Shown: piece by piece, positions 1 to 9,699 of the stretch
Layout: the number at the start of each line of letters is the position of its first letter
How positions within the stretch are numbered: the stretch's first letter is position 1
DNA from: Stigmatella aurantiaca
Lineage (GTDB): Bacteria; Myxococcota; Myxococcia; Myxococcales; Myxococcaceae
Length of the DNA: 64,000 bases
Reading direction: 5' to 3'
Assembly: GCF_900109545.1 (NCBI RefSeq)
Contig: NZ_FOAP01000008.1
Coordinates: 1-64,000, forward strand
The notes under the pieces: generated by a model
Seen by the model: only the letters and a program-made list of their open reading frames with translations
Databases searched by the model: none
What the model was told of the DNA's origin: nothing
Program-made: the position numbers and the translations under genes

Positions 1-58
1 ACGGGCGGGACGGGGCAGTTCGCAGGACGGGGCAGGACGGGCGGGACGGGGCAGGACG
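1..58. repeat. G-rich imperfect direct repeat at window edge
   Basis: An 18-base unit beginning ACGGGCGGGACGGGGC occurs at 1-18 and again exactly at 37-54, with partial copies (GGACGGGGCAGG) between them. The G tracts are all on the + strand. The repeat touches the window edge, so its full length is unknown. The rest of the gap to the first gene (59-264) stays G-rich, with scattered GGACGG-like words, and holds no convincing gene. Confidence 0.6.
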
Positions 59-264
59 CAGGGTGGGGGAGGGGGACGGTCGGAGGGAACGGCAGTGCAG
101 TGAGGACGTCGCGGAAGTGGGGGCGTGACGTTGGGGGGATGGAAGGTCGGGGGGTTTAGGAACGGCTCAGGGGTAGGTCGAGTGGCGGGGATGGAGAGCC
201 GGTACCTGGCGGAGGAGCACGCTCGCTGGGACCGGCGTTTTCACGTTCGGAGGGGAGGGCGAGC

Positions 265-894
265 ATGACATGGGTGTTCGCGCTTCTCGCGATGGGGCTC
301 GTGTTCCTGGCCCCGAGAGCGCATGCGCTGGATGGCCGGGCGCACGCGTTTGGAAATGAAGTCCGGCTGCGGATGCAGGATCCGGAGCGTCTGGCGCCCT
401 TCGGGCTGCTGCTGGACGCGAACCTGCCCGAGAAAATCGGTTGGTCCGCGGTGTTCCGGCCCTCGCCGCACCTGCGGCTGCAGATGGGGGGCGCGCACAA
501 TGGCCTGCGGCTGGGGGGCCGGGTGGCGGTGACGCTGCGGCCATTGCCGGCGGGCGCTTCGCCCTCTCTCTCGTTCGAGCTGGGACACGCGTTCGCCGGC
601 AGCGCCCATGCGCTGACGCGGCGCCTGTCGGACAGCTCGCAGATGCCAGGCCCCACGATGGACCGCGTGGGCTACTCCTACGCCAGCGTGCACCTGGGCT
701 TCGAGGCCGGCGCGCCCGGCCGGTACATGTTCTTCGTCCGGGGGGGCATGAGCTGGGTGCAGCTCGATGTGCCCAACCTGGAGACGCTGGGAGAACCCTT
801 CCTCGCGAACCTCGGTTCGCTGGAGGCGCAAGGGGGCCGGTTCCTCTACGCCAGGCCCTCCGCGAAGCTGGGGCTCATCGTCTACTTCGGGTGA
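265..894 (+). CDS. Predicted outer membrane or secreted protein of unknown function
   Basis: This 209-residue protein has a signal peptide: a hydrophobic core over about residues 4-18 and a likely cleavage after AHA. The rest alternates hydrophobic and polar residues with glycines and ends in LGLIVYFG, a short aromatic C-terminal strand of the kind found in outer membrane beta-barrels. I do not recognise the family. The start is preceded by GGAGGGGAGG, a strong ribosome binding site. Its stop overlaps the 3' end of the convergent hydrolase gene by 13 bases. Export is well supported; the barrel assignment is inference. Confidence 0.7.
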   Translation: MTWVFALLAMGLVFLAPRAHALDGRAHAFGNEVRLRMQDPERLAPFGLLLDANLPEKIGWSAVFRPSPHLRLQMGGAHNGLRLGGRVAVTLRPLPAGASPSLSFELGHAFAGSAHALTRRLSDSSQMPGPTMDRVGYSYASVHLGFEAGAPGRYMFFVRGGMSWVQLDVPNLETLGEPFLANLGSLEAQGGRFLYARPSAKLGLIVYFG

Positions 895-1868
895 GCCTGC
901 CGGGCGAAGTGGCCGAGGAACTCCAGCACCTGGGCATCGCCCCAGAAGCGCGGGGCGCGCCAGTGGCCCGAGACGAAGCCCACGTGGCCCCCGTGCTCCG
1001 TCAACACGATGCTCAGCAGCGGGTTGTCCGCGGCGCCGGGTGGGATGACGGGGGTTTCCAGCATGGGGTCATCGCTGGCGCTCAGCAGCAGGGTGGGCCG
1101 CTGGATGGCGTGCAGCCGGGGCCCGGAGGAGGCCTCCGCGTAGTAGTGGGCCGCGTCCCGGAAGCCATGCAAGGGCGCGGTGACGGCATCATCGAAGGCG
1201 CGGATGGAGTGCGCGGCCTCCATGGCCTTGCGATCGAAGGCGCCGGGAAAGCGCCGCAGCTTCTCGCGGGCCTTGTGCTTGAGCGTGCGCAGGAAGCGCT
1301 CCCGGTACAGGCGCTGGAAGGGGCCCGGACCGTCGATCTTGCGGCAGCACGCATCCAGCAAGAACGGCGCGCTCACGGCCGCCGCGGCCTCCACGGGGGC
1401 CTCCGCGCCCGTCTCCGCCAGCAGCCGGCAGAGCACGTTGGCGCCCAGGGAGAAGCCCACGGCGTACAGCGGGCCCCGCAGGCGCCGGCGCAGGAGCCCC
1501 ATCACCTCGAGCGCGTCGCCGATCTCTCCCGAGTGGTACGAGCGCGCCAGGCGGTTCGGCTCGCCGCTGCAAGAGCGGAAGTTGAGCGCGGTCGCGCCCC
1601 AGCCCCGCGAGGCCGCGCCCCGGAGGACGGCGGCGACGTAGCCCGACCCGGACGAGCCCTCCAGCCCGTGGAGCACCAGCACGTGCGGCGCGCCCTCGGG
1701 CGAGTCGAGAATGTCGAGGTCGACGAAGTCCCCGTCGGACAGCTCGTGCCGCTCACGGCGCAGGGGCGGAACACGGGTGGGCCGCACGAGCGACGCATAG
1801 ATGGTCTGCGCGTGGGGGGAGGCCAGCCACGGCGCGGGAGCGAAGGCTTCGGTGGGTTGGAATCGCAC
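882..1868 (-). CDS. YheT-type alpha/beta hydrolase
   Basis: This is an alpha/beta hydrolase of the YheT/ABHD1-3 type, which act as carboxylesterases or lipases. The order is typical: the N-terminal PHAQT motif, an oxyanion-region LHGLEGSSGSGY, the nucleophile elbow GFSLG (Ser near residue 140), an Asp in SASDDPM (near 266) and the His in EHGGHVGFV (near 295). The GTG start at 1868 gives 328 residues, normal for the family, and begins right before the conserved core. The frame stays open upstream, but that part lies inside the preceding gene. It is last in a leftward operon with the cysteine-cluster and GNAT genes. The substrate is unknown. Confidence 0.88.
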   Translation of the reverse strand: MRFQPTEAFAPAPWLASPHAQTIYASLVRPTRVPPLRRERHELSDGDFVDLDILDSPEGAPHVLVLHGLEGSSGSGYVAAVLRGAASRGWGATALNFRSCSGEPNRLARSYHSGEIGDALEVMGLLRRRLRGPLYAVGFSLGANVLCRLLAETGAEAPVEAAAAVSAPFLLDACCRKIDGPGPFQRLYRERFLRTLKHKAREKLRRFPGAFDRKAMEAAHSIRAFDDAVTAPLHGFRDAAHYYAEASSGPRLHAIQRPTLLLSASDDPMLETPVIPPGAADNPLLSIVLTEHGGHVGFVSGHWRAPRFWGDAQVLEFLGHFARQAHPK

Positions 1869-1879
1869 GGGCCGGCAAT

Positions 1880-2173
1880 CTACAGGGCGCCGCGGGCCTG
1901 GCGCATGGACGTGCAGCCCTTCTGCCGGAGGGTGGCCGCCTCGGCGCCCAGCTCGAACAGCTCCAGGTACTTCTGGACGCGCTCGTCCAGCGTGGGCGCC
2001 TCGATGAGGCGGCACACCTCATCGGCCTGGTAGCTGCGGCAGACGCTGGGCCGCCGGTCATACACCGTGCAGAGGTTCTCCTCGGAGAGGTGGGGACAGC
2101 GCATCCCCAGCGGCTTGTCCAAGGCGGCGATGTCGGGCGCGACGCAGCAGGCGCCACAGCGGGTGCACTCCAT
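1880..2173 (-). CDS. YkgJ-family cysteine cluster protein
   Basis: This 97-residue protein starts with a CxxCxxCC motif (Cys3, 6, 9, 10) and has further cysteines near 26, 35, 45 and 54 in the arrangement of the YkgJ/UPF0153 family, which is thought to bind Zn or an Fe-S cluster. The segment YDRRPSVCRSY is the family signature. The N-terminal cysteine cluster right after the initiator Met fixes the start. It lies 11 bases before the hydrolase gene and 26 bases after the GNAT gene on the same strand, so co-transcription is likely. No biochemical role is established for the family. Confidence 0.88.
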   Translation of the reverse strand: MECTRCGACCVAPDIAALDKPLGMRCPHLSEENLCTVYDRRPSVCRSYQADEVCRLIEAPTLDERVQKYLELFELGAEAATLRQKGCTSMRQARGAL

Positions 2174-2199
2174 GGCGCGATGCTACCCCTGTTTCCGCG

Positions 2200-3153
2200 C
2201 TACACCCACAGGGCCCGGGCAACGGGCAGGTCCTCGGCCAGGAGCACCCCGGGCCGCAGCGCCTGCAGCATGGGCAGGGAGCCGTCCCGAGGCTCCCGCG
2301 TGGCGCCCGGGACGCGGGCCAGCCAGGGGGCGGTGGCCGGCTCCTCCCACACCTCCACCCGGGAGAGCCCCGCACGGTGGGCCACGCGCTGGGCGGCGCC
2401 CAGGAGGGCGGCGGCGTCCTGGGCGCTCCGGGCATCGAGCCACAGCAGCACGAGCACGCCATACCGGCCCACCATGGCCCAGAGCGCGGTGGAGTCACCC
2501 ACGGTGGCGCCGCAGGCCTCCGGGCGGGGGCGGCCGAGCTGCTCCGCATAGATGCGCTCGCGCTCGAGGTGCCAGTCCACCTGCGCGGCGGTGGGCCAGA
2601 GGTAGAAGGGCCGCTCGGGCGCCTTCGCGCGGTCCAGGGCGCGCTCCAGGTCCTTCTCCGTCAGCAGTCCATCCACACCCGTGGCGGGGTCGCCCGGCTC
2701 GGGCGCGAGGGTCCAGTTCCAGGCGGGCACCTCGCGGTAGCCCGAGCGCTGGTAGAGGGGGGCGCCCACATCGGAGAAGAGCAGGGCGGCCTGGGCGTTG
2801 GGCGCACGCCCGAGCTCCGTCACGAGCAAGTCCATCATCCGCGTGGCGTAGCCGCGGCCCCGCAGCCGCTCCTCGGTGAAGACGCTGGCAATGGCGAAGC
2901 TGTCCCCCGGCACCGGTGTCCCGTCCCCGGCGCGCAGGACGCTGCGGGTGCGGAACGTCTCGCAGGAGGCGAGCACGCTGTCCGCCTCGTCACACAGCAG
3001 CCACGTCTGCATGCCGGCGCGGGCCCAGGGGTGGGCGCGCAGCCGCTGCTCGCGGACGGCGTAGCCCTCGCGGGTGAGGGGCGGCCCCCACTCCGAATAG
3101 GTGACGGCATCGCGTGTGGTCTTCTGGGCGTCGGTGGCGAGGACGAGGCGCAT
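2200..3153 (-). CDS. GNAT-family acetyltransferase with a C-terminal extra domain
   Basis: The N-terminal half (roughly residues 1-150) is a GNAT fold. The acetyl-CoA pyrophosphate loop is visible as LRGRGYATRMM, and a later strand reads ALLFSDVGAPLYQRSGY. The second half (about 160-317) forms an additional domain rich in Trp, resembling the two-domain layout of LYC1-type lysine acetyltransferases; that comparison is from memory and tentative. At 317 residues it is about twice a minimal GNAT. It starts 3 bases after the stop of the outer membrane protein gene, so the two are probably translated from one mRNA. The acceptor substrate is unknown. Confidence 0.8.
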   Translation of the reverse strand: MRLVLATDAQKTTRDAVTYSEWGPPLTREGYAVREQRLRAHPWARAGMQTWLLCDEADSVLASCETFRTRSVLRAGDGTPVPGDSFAIASVFTEERLRGRGYATRMMDLLVTELGRAPNAQAALLFSDVGAPLYQRSGYREVPAWNWTLAPEPGDPATGVDGLLTEKDLERALDRAKAPERPFYLWPTAAQVDWHLERERIYAEQLGRPRPEACGATVGDSTALWAMVGRYGVLVLLWLDARSAQDAAALLGAAQRVAHRAGLSRVEVWEEPATAPWLARVPGATREPRDGSLPMLQALRPGVLLAEDLPVARALWV

Positions 3154-3156
3154 GGC

Positions 3157-3834
3157 TCAAATCCGGGTGGTGACGGGGACGCGGAAGTGGAGCAGCAGGT
3201 AGGGCTGGCCCACGTGGAAGATGGACGCATCCAGGGGCTTCACCTCGCCCAGGGTGCCCAGCTTCTGGGGAACATAGACGGTGGAGGCCCACCCGAGGCT
3301 CAGCAGGAAGCTCTTGCTGAGCTGGAACTCGAGATCCAACCCGGCCTGGAGCCCGGGCCGCAGGAAGTGGGTGTTCTCCAGCGTGTCCGAGTACAGATAG
3401 GCGTAGGTGAGCACCAGGCCCGCGTCGAACGAGAGGCGCACGGGGCTGGGGGTGAGCCCGAGCCCAATGCCCAGCGGCTTCCAGGTGGCGCCGTAGATGC
3501 CCGTGTTCCGGTACTTCGGAGAAATGATGAGCGTGTCCGGAATGAGGGCCGCCAGGGGAGGCGCGACGCGGATCTCCCCGGCCTTCAGGGCCTGGCTCCG
3601 GTACCTGCGGGGGATGAGGGACCGGTTCTTGCGCAACCACTCCGGGTCGAGCACCGCCTCCACGTCGAGCTTCAGGCCGGTGTGCAGGGGCTGGTCCTCG
3701 AAGACGGGCCCGAAGAAGAGGAGCGCGGAGGGGCCCACGGCGAAGTCCACCGGCACGGTGACCTGACGGGCCGCGGACGCAGCGCCGGGAAGAAGCAGCA
3801 GCAGCAAAAGGAGGGCAGGGGAGGTGGGCTTCAT
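3157..3834 (-). CDS. Predicted outer membrane protein of unknown function
   Basis: This 225-residue protein has a clear signal peptide (a poly-Leu core at residues 9-15, cleavage near ASA) and a mature part rich in alternating beta-strand patterns with many Tyr, Phe and Gly. It ends in a short strand, LLLHFRVPVTT. These features suggest a beta-barrel or outer membrane associated protein. I do not recognise the family. The ATG at 3834 lies at the front of the signal peptide. It heads the leftward operon that continues through the GNAT, YkgJ-type and YheT-type genes. A 14-base palindrome lies about 50 bases upstream. Confidence 0.7.
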   Translation of the reverse strand: MKPTSPALLLLLLLLPGAASAARQVTVPVDFAVGPSALLFFGPVFEDQPLHTGLKLDVEAVLDPEWLRKNRSLIPRRYRSQALKAGEIRVAPPLAALIPDTLIISPKYRNTGIYGATWKPLGIGLGLTPSPVRLSFDAGLVLTYAYLYSDTLENTHFLRPGLQAGLDLEFQLSKSFLLSLGWASTVYVPQKLGTLGEVKPLDASIFHVGQPYLLLHFRVPVTTRI

Positions 3835-3883
3835 GGAAATCCGCTCCGGGGGGCTGAACGCACCGCGCAGGAAGAGTAAAGGG

Positions 3884-3897
3884 AGCGGACGTCCGCT
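3884..3897. promoter_or_regulatory. 14-bp perfect palindrome between divergent envelope genes
   Basis: AGCGGACGTCCGCT is self-complementary over all 14 bases. It sits in the 102-base gap between the divergent outer membrane gene (start 3834) and the DUF481 gene (start 3937), about 40-50 bases from each start codon. The position suits an operator for a dimeric regulator acting on both genes. No cognate regulator is adjacent, and the function is inferred. Confidence 0.4.
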
Positions 3898-3936
3898 GTC
3901 GTCAGGACAACACAAAGGATCCGAAGAGAGTCTCCC

Positions 3937-4923
3937 ATGCTGACCGCCTTCCTCGTTGCCACGTCCCTCCAGTCCCAGGTTCCCCCCGCTTCCGCCCCGC
4001 CCCCCCCGGCGCCCGCGCAGACCGCCGCCGCCGAGCGTGCCGCGGCCGCCGCGGAGAGCGCCGCCACCGCGGCCCAGGAAGCAGCAAAGGCCAGTGAGCG
4101 CATGGCCACCGCCGTGGAGAAGCTGACGGAGGCCCTGGCCCATCCCCCCGCCGTCCCCCCCGCGGCGATGCCCGGAGCGCCCCAGAAGGGTGATGCGCCG
4201 GTGGTGCCGGACCCCTGGACGGGGGCGGTGGGCCTGGGCCTCATCTCCCTGTCGGGCAATGCCTCCACGCTGACGTTCAACGGGCTGGCCACCGCGCAGC
4301 GCAAGACGCGCGATTGGATCTACGCTGTCCGGGCCCAGGCGGTGTACGGCCGCAGCCGCCTGCCGGCCACGGAGACGGAGCCCGAGCGTGCCCAGGTGGT
4401 GGCGCTGGGCGCTGCACTGCAGGTCCGCGGGGATCGCCGCTTCACCGAGGTGGTGAGCGGCTACCTGCTGGCGGGCGCCGAGACCGACCACATCAAGAGC
4501 GTGGAGCTGCGAGGCCTGGGTGAGGCCGGTACCGGCATCCTCTGGTGGGACGAGAAGAGCGCCGACGGCCGGGAGTCCTTCCTGCGCACGGACCTGGCGT
4601 TCCGCTTCCTGCGCGAGACGCGCTTCCAGTACTACCCCACCCGGGAGGACCTGCCCGATGTGGACCTGGGCGGCCCCCGGCTGGGCGTCGCGCTGCGCTA
4701 CGGCATCTCCAAGGACGTCATCTTCACCGAGGAGGCCGAAGCGGTGCCCAACGTGCTCGGCGATGCGCGCCTGCTCGTCAACAGCCAGTCCAAGCTCACG
4801 GCGCGGCTGACCCAGACGCTGGCGCTCGCCACCAGCTTCCTCGTCCAGTACGACAGCTCGCCCGCCGAGGGGAAGGTGTCCACCGACACCGCGCTCTCGG
4901 TCAGCATCGAGGTGGGATTCTAG
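3937..4923 (+). CDS. DUF481/YdiY-like outer membrane protein with Ala-rich N-terminal helix
   Basis: The protein has 328 residues. The C-terminal part (about 95-328) matches the DUF481 (YdiY, salt-induced outer membrane protein) pattern: it opens with GLGLISLSGNAS, which corresponds to the family's GNT-like entry strand, then runs through repeated amphipathic strands with polar turns and ends in VSIEVGF, with the terminal Phe usual for barrels. The N-terminus is a short signal peptide followed by a Pro linker and an Ala/Glu-rich helix at about 29-70 that looks like a coiled coil. That helical prefix is unusual. It is monocistronic and converges on the cox genes across a strong hairpin. Confidence 0.8.
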   Translation: MLTAFLVATSLQSQVPPASAPPPPAPAQTAAAERAAAAAESAATAAQEAAKASERMATAVEKLTEALAHPPAVPPAAMPGAPQKGDAPVVPDPWTGAVGLGLISLSGNASTLTFNGLATAQRKTRDWIYAVRAQAVYGRSRLPATETEPERAQVVALGAALQVRGDRRFTEVVSGYLLAGAETDHIKSVELRGLGEAGTGILWWDEKSADGRESFLRTDLAFRFLRETRFQYYPTREDLPDVDLGGPRLGVALRYGISKDVIFTEEAEAVPNVLGDARLLVNSQSKLTARLTQTLALATSFLVQYDSSPAEGKVSTDTALSVSIEVGF

Positions 4924-4938
4924 GCCCCGCAAATGCCA

Positions 4939-4969
4939 CGCGGCGCCGGGGAGAACCCTCGGCGCCGCG
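4939..4969. terminator. Bidirectional terminator-like hairpin
   Basis: A perfect 10-base stem (CGCGGCGCCG at 4939-4948 with CGGCGCCGCG at 4960-4969) continues inward as GGG/CCC with one bulge and closes with an AGAA loop. It lies between the convergent ends of the DUF481 gene and coxD and could end transcription from both sides. No U tract follows, as is common in GC-rich genomes. Confidence 0.65.
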
Positions 4970-4996
4970 CGGTGAAGCAGGGTGCTGTCCGTCCCG

Positions 4997-5431
4997 CTAC
5001 GGGTGCGTGGACGGGTTCTTCAGGTCATGCGAACCGCCGTGGATCGCATCGCCCTGGGCCTCCGGGAAGTTGAGATCCTTCAGGTCGCTCACGTGCGAGC
5101 CGGGAGGATTCGAACCGCGGAAGCGCGTGGCGAAGTCCGCCATCGGGGCGGCGATCATCAGCACCACGAAGAGCAGCGACACGCCCATGACGAGGCGGTT
5201 GGCGCCCTTGTGGTCGATGAGGTGCATGAAGAACAGCAGCACCAGGGTGCCCTTCACCGTGGCGATGACGAGCGCCAGCAGCAGCCCGAAGGTGGGCAGG
5301 TGCATGCGGCCGGTAATCACCGTGATGAGGGTGAAGGCCAGGAGCGCGCCGTACACAATCCAGTACCGGGCCGTGCCGTGGTGCTCCTGCATGTTGCGGT
5401 GCTCCGTGTGGGTCTCGTTGACGATGGCCAT
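4997..5431 (-). CDS. coxD: Cytochrome c oxidase subunit IV (caa3-type)
   Basis: This 144-residue membrane protein is the last gene of the respiratory operon. Three hydrophobic helices are visible (about 23-42, 45-70 and 80-98), separated by short loops, the layout of the prokaryotic cytochrome c oxidase subunit IV family. The motif KGTLVLLFFMHL at the second helix is the family signature. A hydrophilic tail of about 45 residues follows the last helix. It starts 12 bases after the coxC stop. The role is structural or assembly support of the oxidase. Confidence 0.9.
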   Translation of the reverse strand: MAIVNETHTEHRNMQEHHGTARYWIVYGALLAFTLITVITGRMHLPTFGLLLALVIATVKGTLVLLFFMHLIDHKGANRLVMGVSLLFVVLMIAAPMADFATRFRGSNPPGSHVSDLKDLNFPEAQGDAIHGGSHDLKNPSTHP

Positions 5432-5443
5432 GTGGGAGCGCTC

Positions 5444-6098
5444 CTAGACGAGATACAGCATCGGGAAGAGGAAGATCCACACCAGGTCCACCAGGTGCCA
5501 GTACATGCTGGCGAGCTCCATGCCCGTGTAGTTGTCGGGGCCGAAGCTCTTCTGGGTGAGCGCCCGGAGTCCCATCCAGCTCAGCACGCCCATGCCGATG
5601 GTGACGTGCAGCGCGTGCAGGCCCGTGGTGAGGAAGTAGATGGTGAAGTACATGGGCGCCCCAGGTATCTGGAGCCCCGCGTAGTGGTAGTGCTTCCCGG
5701 GCAGCGTGCCCTCGTGGAACTTGTGCGAGTACTCGAAGCCCTTGATGACGAGGAAGCCCACCGCCATCAGCAGGGTGAGCCCCACCATCACCGCCACCAG
5801 GTTGTTCTTCCCCTCCTTCGCGTAGTGCACGGCGAGAGCCGCCGTCAGCGACGAGGTGATGAGCACCACCGTGTTCACGGTGCCCAGCGTCAGGTCCAGG
5901 TGGCGGCTCGCCAGCGCGAACGCCTCCGGATAGAGGTAGCGGTAGCAGGCGTAGCAGACGAACAAGCCCGCGAAGAGCAGGATTTCCGTCGAGAGGAACA
6001 GCCACATGCCCAGGCGGGCCGCGTGGTTCTGCACCTCCAGGGACGCGAAGTGCTCAGCGAACTTCGGGCCGGGCGCCGCGCCGTGGGCGGCCGGAGCG

Positions 6099-6106
<8 letters not shown>
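5444..6106 (-). CDS. coxC: Cytochrome c oxidase subunit III
   Basis: Subunit III of the heme-copper oxidase, 220 residues. It is predicted to have five transmembrane helices, the short bacterial form. Recognisable motifs include LGMWLFLSTEILLFAGLF near residue 33, with the conserved Glu in the helix, the HAxHVTIGMG segment in the fourth helix, and a C-terminal YWHLVDLVWIFLFPMLYL. Its start codon overlaps the end of coxA by 8 bases, which indicates translational coupling. It stabilises the proton-pumping core. Confidence 0.95.
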
Positions 6107-7764
<1,658 letters not shown>

Positions 7765-7781
<17 letters not shown>

Positions 7782-8811
7782 AGGCGGGGCCCTCCGGGGA
7801 GGCTTCGCGGACGTTCGCGGTGCGCAAGGTCTTGAGGTACTCGACGATGGCGGCCGTCTCGGGGCCCTGCAGCTTGCCCTGATAGGTCGGCATCACGTTC
7901 TGGTATCCGACCACCAGGTGAGCCCCGGGGTCCATCATCGACTGGGTGATGTAGGCTTCATCCACACGGACCGTCTGGCCGTCCGCCAGCTTCTCCTCGC
8001 GGTCATACAAGCCGAGGAACGTGGGGCCCACGTGCTGGGAGCCGTCCACCGTGTGGCACTTGAGGCAGCCCTGGGAGACGGCGAGCTTCTCGCCCTGCTC
8101 GGCCATGCGGGCCACCGGCGGCACCAGCGAGGTGTCCGCCAGCGCATCCTGCCGGCCCTGGAGCCGGCCGCGCTGCTGCTCCTTGAGCCACTCCTCGTAG
8201 TCCTCCGGGGCCAGGACGACGACCTCGGCGAGCATCTTCGAGTGCGACAGGCCGCAGTACTCGGTGCAGAGTACCTGGTACGTGCCGGGCTTGGTCGCCT
8301 CGAACCACACCTGCGTGTAGCGGCCGGGCAGCGCATCCATCTTGATGCGGAAGGCCGGCACGTAGAAGGAGTGGAGCACGTCGCGGGACGTGATGAGCAG
8401 CCGCACCGGGCGGTGGGCCGGCACGTGCAGCACGTTCACGCCGTTGGGCCCCTCCGGGTAGGCGAACTTCCACATCCACTGCTTGCCCATGACGTAGACG
8501 TCCATCGCGTCCTTGGGCGGCGTGGTGACCCAGGTGAAGTCCCGGAAACCAATGGCGAACCAGGCCAGGAAGAACACCAGGGGCACCGAGACGAAGAGGA
8601 ACTCCGTCTTGAGGTCTGGCGTCACGTACTCGGTGGTCTGGTTGGGCACGCGCCGGCGGTAGCGGAAGAAGAAGAACAGCGCCGCCAGGCCCACGCCCGC
8701 CGACATCACCATGGTGGTGCCGACGACGAAGTAATGGAGGACGTCGACTCGATCAGCGAAGGTCGACGCGCGCTCCGGAAGGAAGAGGATTTTATTGGCA
8801 ATGTCGCTCAT
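7765..8811 (-). CDS. coxB: Cytochrome c oxidase subunit II with fused cytochrome c domain
   Basis: Subunit II of a caa3 oxidase, 348 residues. Two N-terminal membrane helices (about 27-50 and 70-90) are followed by the CuA cupredoxin domain with ligands His147, Cys182, Glu184, Cys186, His190 and Met193. A fused C-terminal cytochrome c domain carries the heme motif CLKCH (249-253) and a likely axial Met in VMPTYQG. The fusion defines the caa3 class and lets the enzyme accept electrons directly from partners such as the ActE or ActA cytochromes. It shares an ATGA overlap with the upstream SCO gene. Confidence 0.96.
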
Positions 8812-9689
8812 GCCGTCGCGCCTTTCTTCAGCTCGCGCCTCCAGAAGTAGATCAGCATTGTCGAGAGCGCGCCGAATACCATGAGCGCGCCCACCCGGAT
8901 GAAACCGAAGATGTAGAAGCCATACCGCCGCGTGGCCGTGTCGTACTTGAAGCAGGTCATCAGGACACGGTCAAAGCTGGTGCCTATCTTGCCGTGCGAG
9001 GCCTCCACCAGCGCCATCTTCATGTCGCTGGCGGGAAAGCTGGTGCCGTAGAGGTACCGGGAGATGGTCCCCTCGGGGGTGAGAACGAACACCACCGCCG
9101 CATGGCCGTACTGCTGGGTGCTCTCGTCGTAGGTGTACTTGAATCCCAACGATTCCGCGAGCTTGTGAATGTTCTCCTCACTGCCCGTGAGAAAGTGCCA
9201 GGGGGCCGTCTCGGGCTTGCCCATGGCCTGGAGGTGGCGCCGGCGCCGGTCCAGGCTCTGGGTGGAGGTGTCCTTGGGGTCGATGCTCACCGTCACCGAC
9301 TCGTAGTCCTTGCCCAGCTCCAGCCCCAGCTCGCGCATGGCGCTCACCTGGCCGTTGATGACGAGGTTACAGAGCATGGGGCACTGGTAGTACACCAGCG
9401 TCATCAGGGTGGGCTTGTCCTTGGGCAACACATCGCCCAGGCGCACCTCGTTGCCCTGCGCGTCCGTGAAGCGCGTCCCGGTGGGCACCAGCTCGCCCAG
9501 GTGCTCCTCCACGTCCACGCCGCGCATGGCCGGGGGGGTATCCGATTGCGCCTCGATGATGGCGCGGGGCGTCTTGCCGCCGCCCGGCAGCGCCGCCGCG
9601 GGCAGCGCCGCCCCGAGGAGCAGCACCGCCGCGGCGAGCCCGAGGGCCCGCGGGGCGCGGACAGACGTGTGAGTGGAGAGGGAGGACAT
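8808..9689 (-). CDS. SCO1/SenC-type copper chaperone with C-terminal membrane anchor
   Basis: A SCO-family thioredoxin-fold protein of 293 residues that delivers copper to CuA of subunit II. The copper motif CPMLC follows the strand TLVYYQ, and the third ligand His is in YGHAAVVFVL. A signal peptide lies at about 11-31. Unusually, it ends with a long hydrophobic helix (about 265-287) followed by basic residues, so it is probably anchored in the membrane at the C-terminus. The ATG at 9689 was chosen because it precedes the signal peptide; the open frame upstream is low-complexity Pro/Arg. It sits directly before coxB. Confidence 0.9.
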   Translation of the reverse strand: MSSLSTHTSVRAPRALGLAAAVLLLGAALPAAALPGGGKTPRAIIEAQSDTPPAMRGVDVEEHLGELVPTGTRFTDAQGNEVRLGDVLPKDKPTLMTLVYYQCPMLCNLVINGQVSAMRELGLELGKDYESVTVSIDPKDTSTQSLDRRRRHLQAMGKPETAPWHFLTGSEENIHKLAESLGFKYTYDESTQQYGHAAVVFVLTPEGTISRYLYGTSFPASDMKMALVEASHGKIGTSFDRVLMTCFKYDTATRRYGFYIFGFIRVGALMVFGALSTMLIYFWRRELKKGATA

Positions 9690-9699
9690 CGTCAGGAGG

